Shown here in pieces: positions 1 through 5,862 of a DNA stretch of 11,729 bases. The stretch covers positions 1 through 11,729 of the forward strand of contig JAVKLI010000066.1 in the NCBI GenBank assembly GCA_031539425.1, given 5' to 3'. The notes below the pieces were generated by a model. That model did not search any database. It saw only the letters and a program-made list of their open reading frames with translations, and was not told the origin of the DNA. The DNA comes from UBA4416 sp031539425. Lineage in GTDB: Bacteria; Bacteroidota; Bacteroidia; B-17B0; Aurantibacillaceae. Position numbers and translations under genes: made by a program. Every line of letters starts with the position of its first letter. Positions within the stretch are counted from its first letter, which is position 1.

Positions 1-19
1 GATAGATAGATAGATAGAT
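1..19. repeat. GATA tetranucleotide repeat at window edge
   Basis: The window opens with four perfect GATA units followed by GAT, so the tract may continue to the left of the window. On the + strand a run of four GATA units puts a TAG stop in every reading frame, so no protein can be read through it in this direction. On the opposite strand (TATC units) all frames stay open. Simple repeats of this kind change copy number easily. Confidence 0.7.
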
Positions 20-112
20 TATGATGTTGTAAAGGAAAAATATTGTACTTTTGAGGGTACAGATTATAAAAATCGTTTTAATGGGTTCTACGATTTTTAT
101 TCAAACCTCTAA
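14..112 (+). pseudogene. possible 3' end of a broken upstream gene
   Basis: After the in-frame TAG at 11-13, inside the GATA tract, one frame stays open for 32 codons to a TAA at 110-112. The peptide has a protein-like composition (acidic, aromatic, no low complexity) and ends in GFYDFYSNL. It has no ATG, GTG or TTG start of its own, so it is best read as the tail of a gene cut off by the repeat. The segment is too short to identify. It could also be a chance open frame. Confidence 0.2.
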
Positions 113-132
113 AAACTAATTTTTAGAACCCA
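68..132 (+). promoter_or_regulatory. interleaved inverted repeats upstream of the zinc-ribbon gene
   Basis: Three pairings are possible in this stretch. AAAAATCG (68-75) pairs with CGATTTTT (91-98). TGGGTTCTA (82-90), which lies in the loop of that hairpin, pairs with TAGAACCCA (124-132). CTAAAAA (109-115) pairs with TTTTTAG (120-126) as a compact hairpin. The first two could coexist as an H-type pseudoknot, while the second and third compete for 124-126. The block ends 33 bp before the start codon at 166. I do not recognise a known riboswitch class, and part of the block overlaps the possible coding tail at 14-112. Confidence 0.3.
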
Positions 133-165
133 CCTTAAATAGAAAATTAACATAAAAATAAAGAA

Positions 166-522
166 ATGACAAATTGTATAGCTTGCAATAAATCGTTAGG
201 AATGCTAAATACTCCAATGTTTCGTAAAGGTCTAACAAAAGGTTACGGAACTATTTGTACTTCGTGTCATATGAGTTTAGCAATGAATAGTTTTTCACAC
301 ATTTCAAACAAAGTAAATCAATTTACTAATCAAGAAGTTATTGACGCTATTCAACAAATAACTTCTTCAAAAGAGCAATTAAAAAGCGATAAAAAAGAAG
401 CATTTGAAAGAAAAGTAGAAGAACATAAAAATCAAATTGTCTCAAATAATGAGAGATTGCAAGTAATAAAATCAACCATTTCTAAATTAAACCCAACAGT
501 TCTTAACAAAAGAGAAGTTTAA
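166..522 (+). CDS. small zinc-ribbon protein with C-terminal coiled coil, function unknown
   Basis: The 118-residue protein has two CxxC knuckles, C4/C7 and C31/C34, 23 residues apart, which is a typical four-cysteine zinc site. A short linker and a helix (about 54-67) follow, then a charged, lysine/glutamate-rich segment (about 68-108) that looks like a coiled coil. There is no signal peptide or membrane segment, so it is expected in the cytoplasm. The ATG at 166 follows an A-rich leader (AAATAAAGAA-like), as is usual in Bacteroidota. I do not recognise the family. Small zinc-ribbon proteins often bind nucleic acid or act as adaptors, but nothing here shows which. It stands alone and is followed by a foldable repeat, so it may be the single gene of one cassette. 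The reading frame itself is convincing. Confidence 0.75.
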   Translation: MTNCIACNKSLGMLNTPMFRKGLTKGYGTICTSCHMSLAMNSFSHISNKVNQFTNQEVIDAIQQITSSKEQLKSDKKEAFERKVEEHKNQIVSNNERLQVIKSTISKLNPTVLNKREV

Positions 523-788
523 TGAGAAAAAGGGAATTTTATTAGCGAAACTTTAAAAAAAAACTACCACCAACACACGTTTGACGCAATTGCGAATTTT
601 GTGGTAAGTTCACGTTTCGCAAGAATTTTTATCTTTAACAGAAAATAATCAGTTCCGAACTTCGCAACTGTCGCCAAGCGCGGGAACGTTAGCTGCAAGC
701 GTAGAGCAACCCGAAATCGACAGACAATCCGACAAATAACAGAAATAAAAATCGTAAATTTGCGACTTAACGAATTGACAAAAAATTA
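523..788. other. intergenic repeat block, cassette-boundary-like
   Basis: This gap holds no gene. A long nested fold is visible: GCGAAAC (545-551) pairs with GTTTCGC (614-620), TACCAC (565-570) pairs with GTGGTA (601-606), and CGCAATTGCG (585-594) is a perfect palindrome at the tip. A GC-richer stretch (about 655-710) contains GTTAGCTGC at 688-696, whose reverse complement reappears just after the nuclease gene. The segment 606-636 reappears inverted at 3602-3637. Such folded sites between single accessory genes resemble integron attC sites in shape, but the core does not satisfy the strict GTTRRRY consensus. Confidence 0.5.
755..762 (+). promoter_or_regulatory. candidate -7 promoter box of the methyltransferase gene
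   Basis: TAAATTTG fits the Bacteroidota -7 consensus TAnnTTTG exactly and lies 26 bp before the ATG at 789. I see no good TTG or TTTG -33 element at the expected distance upstream, so this is only a partial promoter match. Its position supports transcription from ahead of the 789 start rather than from within the gene. Confidence 0.35.
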
Positions 789-1839
789 ATGGCTAAAAAA
801 TCACAGAATACAAATTTAACTCTTGCAAAGGCAAATAAGAAAGACGATTTATACTCAACTTTCTGATATTGAGAAAGAGTTAAAACATTATAAAAAGCAT
901 TTTAAAGATAAAGTTGTACTATGCAATTGTGATGACCCAAGAGTTAGCAACTTCTTTCATTTTTTTTCATACAACTTTGAAAAATTTGGACTTAAAAAAC
1001 TTATTGCAACTTGCTATAAAAGTCAAGATATGGACTTATTTAGCCAAAATATTTCTGAAAGAGCCATTTATTTAGAATATGATGGCGACAAGAATGGCGA
1101 CAACGTTCCAAACCCAGAAGAAATTGGAATTAAACACTTACAAGGCGATGGAGATTTTAGAAGTGCTGAATGTATTGAGCTTTTAAAACAAGCCGACATA
1201 GTTGTAACAAACCCACCATTCTCACTTTTTAGAGAATATGTTGCCCAACTAATTGAATACGACAAAAAATTTGTAATTGTTGGACACCAAAACGCAATTA
1301 CTTACAAAGAAATTTTTAAGCTGATAAAAGAAGATAAACTTTGGCTTGGTTTTGGTTTTACAGGCGGTGCAGGACATTTTATAAACACACAATACGAAGA
1401 TTACGCAACAGCAGGCGACCATAAAGAAGGAATGATAAGAGTTTCGGGCGTTCATTGGTTTACAAACCTTGACATAAACAAGCGACACGAAGATTTAATA
1501 CTATTTAAAAAATATTCACCCGAAGAATTTTCTACTTATGAAAATTTTGACGCAATTAATGTTGATGTTACAAAACAAATTCCAGTTGATTACAATGGTA
1601 TAATGGGTGTTCCAATAACATTTTTAGACAAATATAATCCTGACCAATTCGAGATAATCGGTTTAGGAATTTCAAATTCAGGTATTGAAGTTGGTGTTCA
1701 ACCATACAAGTTAGAACACAAAAAATACAGAAAAGAAATTCAAAAACGTGGTGCAGTTGATGGCGACCTATATATGATGAAAAATAACATTGTAGAAGTG
1801 CCTTATGCAAGAATTTTAATTAAGAATAAAAAACTATGA
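789..1839 (+). CDS. M.EcoRI-family DNA adenine-N6 methyltransferase, apparent frameshift near the start
   Basis: The protein closely follows the EcoRI methylase family, which uses S-adenosylmethionine to methylate adenine in DNA. Counting from the TTG at 823 (338 residues), an N-terminal YTQLSDIE segment is followed by VVLCNCDDP (31-39), the catalytic motif NPPF (130-133) with the SLFREY extension, and late blocks such as GVPITFLDKYNP. M.EcoRI itself has about 326 residues. The natural start is probably the ATG at 789 (MAKKSQNTN...), which has a -7 box ahead of it, but that frame stops after 25 codons. The frame changes in GATTTATACT (about 844-853). Adding two T there would restore the family motif D-[DE]-F-Y-T-Q. 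The gene is therefore either frameshifted, started weakly at TTG 823, or carries a sequence error. It overlaps the next gene by ATGA, which indicates coupled translation. Confidence 0.85.
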
Positions 1840-2921
1840 ATATAGAACTTAAAGAAATAACAATAAGAGAGTTATCTAACGACTTTGAAGACAATGCAGA
1901 AAATGGAGTTGTTGGATTTGGCGGAAATTTAGACATTCGTCCTCCTTACCAACGAGAATTTATTTACAAGGATAAACAAAGAGATGCTGTAATCAACACA
2001 ATTACAAAAAACTTTCCGCTAAACGTAATGTATTGGGCAGTTCGTGAAAACGGCACTTTTGAAGTAATTGACGGACAACAAAGAACAATTTCAATTTGCC
2101 AATATGTAAACGGAGATTTTGCTTATCAAAACCGATATTTTCACAACTTAAAAAATGACGAAAAAGAACAGATTTTAAACTACAAATTGATGGTTTATGT
2201 TTGTAGTGGAACAGAGAGTGAAAAATTAGAATGGTTCAAAACCATAAACATAGCAGGAGAAAAACTAACTGAACAAGAACTGCGAAACGCAGTTTATACA
2301 GGCAGTTGGGTTTCTGATGCAAAGCGTTATTTTAGTAAAAGTGGTTGTGTTGCTTCCAATATTGGTGGCGACTATTTAAATGGTTCACCAATTAGACAAG
2401 AGTATTTTGAAACAGCAATTGAGTGGATTTCGGAAGGACAAATTGAAAGTTATATGGCTACACACCAGCACGACCCAAATGCAACAGCATTGTGGTTGTA
2501 CTTTCAATCTGTAATTACTTGGGTTAATGCGACTTTTACAAATAAGCGAAAAAAGTTTATGAAAGGTATTGAGTGGGGTTTACTTTACAACAAATACAAA
2601 GATGTAGTTTATGACACGAAAGCTATTGAAGAAGAAACAGCCAAACTAATTGCAGACGATGACGTAGAAAAAAAGAGTGGTATTTATGCCTACATTTTGA
2701 CAAGAGACGAAAGATATTTAGGCATTCGTACTTTTTCAGACAGCGTAAAACAGAAAGTTTACGAAAAGCAAGGACGAAAATGTATAATTTGCAAAAAGGA
2801 ATTTGACATTTCAGAAATGGAAGGCGACCACATAACACCTTGGAAAGACAACGGAAAGACAACCGAAGAAAACTGCCAAATATTATGCAAAGACGACAAC
2901 AGACGAAAAAGTGGAAAATAG
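1836..2921 (+). CDS. DUF262-HNH nuclease, predicted restriction partner of the methyltransferase
   Basis: This 361-residue protein combines an N-terminal DUF262 (ParB-like fold) domain with a C-terminal HNH nuclease. The DUF262 signatures are PPYQR (36-40), DGQQR (79-83) and the block FKTINIAGEKLTEQELRNA (134-152). The HNH part has a CIIC zinc knuckle (316-319), DHI with H332, N346 in EEN, and CKDDN with C351 and N355. In related defence proteins (GmrSD, BrxU, SspE) DUF262 binds or hydrolyses nucleotides and controls a nuclease domain that cuts DNA. The 4-bp overlap with the methyltransferase gene implies one transcript and a joint role in DNA modification and restriction. The second cysteine of the distal CxxC pair is replaced by D354, so the zinc site is incomplete or differently liganded. 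The exact target and whether the protein cuts modified or unmodified DNA cannot be read from the sequence. Confidence 0.85.
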   Translation: MNIELKEITIRELSNDFEDNAENGVVGFGGNLDIRPPYQREFIYKDKQRDAVINTITKNFPLNVMYWAVRENGTFEVIDGQQRTISICQYVNGDFAYQNRYFHNLKNDEKEQILNYKLMVYVCSGTESEKLEWFKTINIAGEKLTEQELRNAVYTGSWVSDAKRYFSKSGCVASNIGGDYLNGSPIRQEYFETAIEWISEGQIESYMATHQHDPNATALWLYFQSVITWVNATFTNKRKKFMKGIEWGLLYNKYKDVVYDTKAIEEETAKLIADDDVEKKSGIYAYILTRDERYLGIRTFSDSVKQKVYEKQGRKCIICKKEFDISEMEGDHITPWKDNGKTTEENCQILCKDDNRRKSGK

Positions 2922-2939
2922 AACACCGAAAAAACGCCA

Positions 2940-3090
2940 GCAGCTAACAGCACATTTGCAATAGGCGGGGTTTCGTGTTCCAAAGACAGTTTGGTTGGTT
3001 AATCAAACACTTGTGCTTCGCACTAAGTGCAAAGCCGACAGTTTTGTGCTCCGAAACCCCCAACTTCACAAACCCCCGAACCGTTGTGCG
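2940..3090. repeat. foldable GC-rich inverted-repeat element after the nuclease gene
   Basis: The element starts 18 bp after the nuclease stop. GCAGCTAAC (2940-2948) is the reverse complement of 688-696. Inside, GCACA (2950-2954) pairs with TGTGC (3085-3089), and GGGGTTTCG (2967-2975) pairs with CGAAACCCC (3052-3060). A small GTGC-TTC-GCAC hairpin (3013-3023) competes with GCAC-TAA-GTGC (3020-3030). The whole can fold as one long cruciform of about 150 bp, as large integron attC sites do. It is much richer in GC than the flanking genes and encodes no convincing protein. Confidence 0.55.
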
Positions 3091-3119
3091 ATATTTTAGA
3101 TTGTCTAGTTCTGAAATAG

Positions 3120-3139
3120 GTTTACAGTAAAATGTAAAC
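3120..3139 (+). promoter_or_regulatory. hairpin directly before the orfA start codon
   Basis: GTTTACA (3120-3126) and TGTAAAC (3133-3139) form a perfect 7-bp stem with a 6-nt loop and end 3 bp before the ATG at 3143. A stem here would hide the translation start in long read-through transcripts, a known way for insertion sequences to limit transposase made from outside promoters. It could instead be part of the left end of the element. Confidence 0.4.
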
Positions 3140-3142
3140 AAA

Positions 3143-3458
3143 ATGAAAAAAAGAGAACAGATTATTACCGAATATTTAGCGGGCTGTATTATTTATCGAA
3201 AATTAGGAATTAAGCATGGAATTGATTTTAGAACCATACATTCGTGGGTTATGAAAAACAAAGGAAAGGATTATAAAAAAGAGTCTAACCCAAATCTAAA
3301 AGCAATTGATTCTTCATCAGATTCTAAAGAAGTACAACGTTTAAAAAAAAGAATTAGTTACCGCCCAACTTCATGCTCAACTACTAAATACAATTATTGA
3401 TTTAGCGGAAAAAGAACTTAAAATTGACATCAGAAAACAGTCTAGTACCAAGCGGTAG
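3143..3458 (+). pseudogene. IS3-type orfA (helix-turn-helix transposase subunit), frameshifted solo remnant
   Basis: The first part (MKKREQIITEYLAG..., to about residue 70) matches the N-terminal helix-turn-helix of IS3-family OrfA proteins, with YRKLGIKHG and TIHSWV as the recognition region. At the A8 run 3343-3350 the frame is lost and a stop follows at 3398-3400. In the frame beginning GAA at 3351 the expected leucine-rich tail appears (ELVTAQLHAQLLNTIIDLAEKE...) and ends at TAG 3456-3458. One extra A explains the break. It is not the usual -1 programmed frameshift, because the -1 frame meets TAG two codons later. No orfB catalytic domain follows in the next 250 bp, so the element cannot move by itself. 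Together with the missing orfB this indicates a decayed insertion sequence. Confidence 0.8.
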
Positions 3459-3601
3459 AAACAGTAGAACAACCCCTATTTTTGTTAAATTCAATTTCCA
3501 AATTCAATGGTTTTTATCTATATTTTTATCTTTTACGCTTGTCACTAATATTTAGTCCATTTATGAAGTTTAGGAACTTAGGAACGAATCATTTTTCACT
3601 A

Positions 3602-3678
3602 AGATAATATTTCTTGCGAAACGTAAATGGGAACTTAGCGAAAAATTTGTAATTAAGAGAAACCGCTGTTGGCAGTAG
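3602..3678. repeat. inverted copy of the upstream repeat plus cassette-end-like motif
   Basis: Positions 3602-3637 match the reverse complement of 606-636. TTCTTGCGAAACGT (3611-3624) is identical over 14 bases, the AAGATAA side agrees with few mismatches, and GAACTTA continues on the other side after a 6-nt indel. The nearby AACCGCTGTTGGCAG (3661-3675) resembles the motif AACCGTTGTGCGAT at the end of the element at 3079-3092. Together they mark the right edge of the accessory region, which ends 33 bp before the stop of the next gene. Confidence 0.5.
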
Positions 3679-3710
3679 TTTTTTAATAATAATAGAATAC
3701 AATAGTTAAA

Positions 3711-4475
3711 TTAATCAATAAAAATTTTCTCTTCTATTTTTTGATTATTGGTATATAAACGTAAGGAATATACTCCTTTATTTAAATCAGATATATTTAT
3801 TTCGTTCAAATTCTTTTCTTCTAAATTACTTCTCTTTACTGTTTGCCCTAATGTATTGTATATTTCATAAGAAACGTTTTCTGTTAAACCATTTTTAAAA
3901 TTGATATATAAAATATTTTTTACAGGATTGGGATATATTAAAACATTTTTATCTTTTTTTACTTCGTTTAAGGATATACTAATTGATTGACCTGTTAATA
4001 TTTGTTGATTTGCAGTAGAGTTATAAGCATAATCTTTGTATGTAATAATACCTAAGCTATTTCTTGAAATTCTTATCCAGCCATAATAAAAATTAACATT
4101 TCCTACAAACTGAAATTTTACTGCTAAATACTTATCTTGGTTTACTATTAAACTTGAATTACCCTGCCCCCAGCCATCAATGGAACAATCGCCTTGACCT
4201 ACCCAATTATTAGTTGCATTAACTGCAAAATTAGCAGCAACACAATTTGGAACATCCCAATCAATCGCCGCACTTCCTAATGCGTGAATATTATTGTTAC
4301 CAGTATACGTAATATATGAACCGTCACCACCAAAAATTTCAAACTCATCAGCTCCATCTGAATTGAAATCTATACCAGTAGGTATACCGTCAGGGATGTC
4401 TGTATAAATAATTTGAGCATTGCTCAGTAAACTTATTGTTATGAGCATAATAACTAGTAGTATGTTTTTTTTCAT
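3711..4475 (-). CDS. secreted T9SS type A sorting-domain protein, function unknown
   Basis: The 254-residue protein starts with a clear signal peptide (lysines, hydrophobic core, cleavage after SNA at about residue 20). The middle (about 21-165) is rich in beta-strand-type sequence with Asp/Gly/Asn motifs such as DFNSDGADEFEIFGGDG. It ends that section with YYGWIRIS (130-137) and KDYAYN (147-152), a block often seen in secreted Bacteroidota proteins. From about 172 the C-terminal type A sorting domain is visible: VLIYPNPVKN, then YEIYNTLGQTV, and the terminal LNKGVYSLRL strand. That domain directs export across the outer membrane by T9SS and attachment to the cell surface. The DxNxDGxDE stretch near residue 36 could bind calcium. 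No partner genes point to a substrate. Confidence 0.8.
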   Translation of the reverse strand: MKKNILLVIMLITISLLSNAQIIYTDIPDGIPTGIDFNSDGADEFEIFGGDGSYITYTGNNNIHALGSAAIDWDVPNCVAANFAVNATNNWVGQGDCSIDGWGQGNSSLIVNQDKYLAVKFQFVGNVNFYYGWIRISRNSLGIITYKDYAYNSTANQQILTGQSISISLNEVKKDKNVLIYPNPVKNILYINFKNGLTENVSYEIYNTLGQTVKRSNLEEKNLNEINISDLNKGVYSLRLYTNNQKIEEKIFID

Positions 4476-4550
4476 GTTTAAATGTTTTTAATATGTGCTT
4501 ACTCTAAGTAGTTTTCAGCTTCCCTATTTCTTTTCAAAGAACAACATTAT

Positions 4551-4567
4551 ATTTGGAATTTCCAAAT
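4551..4567. promoter_or_regulatory. 17-bp perfect palindrome between the two T9SS genes
   Basis: ATTTGGAA-T-TTCCAAAT has 8-bp arms around one central base. It lies 75 bp upstream of the 4475 start and 137 bp beyond the stop of the lectin gene. A short T run follows on the + strand only, which is the wrong strand for terminating the lectin transcript, so an operator for the 4475 gene is the more likely reading. The palindrome is AT-rich and occurs once in the window. Confidence 0.3.
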
Positions 4568-4704
4568 TTTAGGAGATAAATTTACTGTTAACGGCCTGGA
4601 ATTTATAAAGCAGTGGATTATTAGCACTAAAGTTCATTAGGAATGTTTTTTTCAAATTTAGTGGTAAATTGCCCCACTTTTACTAAACCCTTCTTATGGG
4701 CTGC

Positions 4705-5583
4705 TTATTCCTTTACAAACTTTATAGTAATACTAGAATGTTCGTCTAGTAATTGTATGTAGTAAATTCCTTTATTTAAGTTAACAGTGTTTATTTCATT
4801 GTTTTCTTTAAATGTATTATAGATTATGAGTTTACCCATCATATCATATATTTTAAAATTTATCCCATTTAAATTTATATTAGAACCAATGCTAATCTTT
4901 TCAAAACAAGGGGTAGGATATACTTTAATGTCACTATTAAATATTGTTTTATTTACACCAACGGTAAGATTTTTTTCAATTATGAAATAAAGTAAACTAG
5001 TTCCCATAATATCATTCCATTCGCCTGCAATTCCTAAAAAAGTTGTACCTGAAGGCCAACCTGCTAGCGCCATTGCTCCATGATGCTGGCCAGCTCCAAA
5101 ATTGTCAGGTTCTTTAACAATTGATGTGCTTTTACCGCCCCAATTATGGTATAATCCGCTCACTGAACTTCCACCTCCAACTCCTGCAGCACCTTGACCA
5201 CTCCAAAAATGGGTACCACTATTGTCATTGTTTCCATCCCATATCCATGTACCCTCATTTGCTTGGTCTGTAGCACCCGTCCATAAATAAGCTATGCCAC
5301 CTCCATTGGCGATGCTTGTGTACGCATTGCTTACCCCGGCTGCTGCTATTGCGTTATAAACAGCTAATTGTTCATTTTGATCATTTATCTCAACGAGATG
5401 TCCATCTCTCTCAACAGCACATGCAGCTGCATCATTCCATGTTTTTAATTCTCGCACAATTTCATAATTTTTACCATTATGGGTAAAACTATAAATGTTT
5501 GAAGTATTGGCACATTGTGCCATTGCATAGGATGAACCAAATATCAATCCTAAAAAAGTCATTTGTAATGTTTTTATTATCAT
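4705..5583 (-). CDS. secreted C-type lectin-domain protein with T9SS sorting domain
   Basis: The 292-residue protein begins with a signal peptide (cleavage after AMA, about residue 22). Residues about 28-203 form a C-type lectin-like domain: TWNDAAACAVERDGHLVEIND (48-68), LWTGATD...GTWIWD (100-116), EPDNF (158-162) and GEWND (187-191). EPD and WND occupy the calcium and sugar-binding positions of such domains, so real calcium-dependent carbohydrate binding is plausible, although family members can also bind protein or ice. From about 215 a T9SS type A sorting domain follows (IKVYPTPCFEKISI, FKIYDMMGKLI, LNKGIYYIQLL). The canonical YPNP is YPTP here. The product is expected on the cell surface or in the medium. 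The gene shares its strand and architecture with the next gene downstream, but 229 bp separates them, so they are probably transcribed separately. Confidence 0.85.
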   Translation of the reverse strand: MIIKTLQMTFLGLIFGSSYAMAQCANTSNIYSFTHNGKNYEIVRELKTWNDAAACAVERDGHLVEINDQNEQLAVYNAIAAAGVSNAYTSIANGGGIAYLWTGATDQANEGTWIWDGNNDNSGTHFWSGQGAAGVGGGSSVSGLYHNWGGKSTSIVKEPDNFGAGQHHGAMALAGWPSGTTFLGIAGEWNDIMGTSLLYFIIEKNLTVGVNKTIFNSDIKVYPTPCFEKISIGSNINLNGINFKIYDMMGKLIIYNTFKENNEINTVNLNKGIYYIQLLDEHSSITIKFVKE

Positions 5584-5862
5584 TTTTTTTATTTTACGTT
5601 TTTTCTACCCATGTGACTTTTCTAGTGCCGCCCCGTTTTTATTATGGCTTCTAGTCTTCACATTTTTATTTTTTATCTCTGTTACTTTTTTTTGCAACCC
5701 ATTTTTTTTTAGTTCAACTATCCCACAATGTTTTGAAGTTTTATAAAAAGTGAAGTTACAAGTACTTAAATATAGTACAAATTATATAATAAAATTTCAG
5801 ATTTTTAATTTAGCATTTCTGCCCCTCATTTTAGCAAACCCTATTTTTTTGAATCTCAGTAT

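Noticed and set aside
523..788. Canonical integron attC site
   Set aside because: The core reads GTTAGCT, which breaks GTTRRRY at the third R, and no integrase gene is visible. Only an attC-like interpretation is kept.
844..853. Phase-variable switch at the methyltransferase frameshift
   Set aside because: The T tract is only three bases long, too short for slipped-strand switching.
1249..1488. 79-codon - strand frame inside the methyltransferase, with similar frames at 1068-1265 and 1568-1810
   Set aside because: The methyltransferase reading is unambiguous over these positions, and the antisense peptides have shadow-like compositions rich in Cys, Phe and Ser.
2944..3141. 65-codon - strand frame over the folded element
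   Set aside because: The stretch is explained by nested inverted repeats, and the peptide resembles nothing.
3343..3400. Programmed -1 frameshift at the A8 run of orfA
   Set aside because: A -1 shift leads to AAG AAT TAG, a stop within three codons. The frame that holds the OrfA tail needs a one-base skip, and there is no orfB to fuse to.
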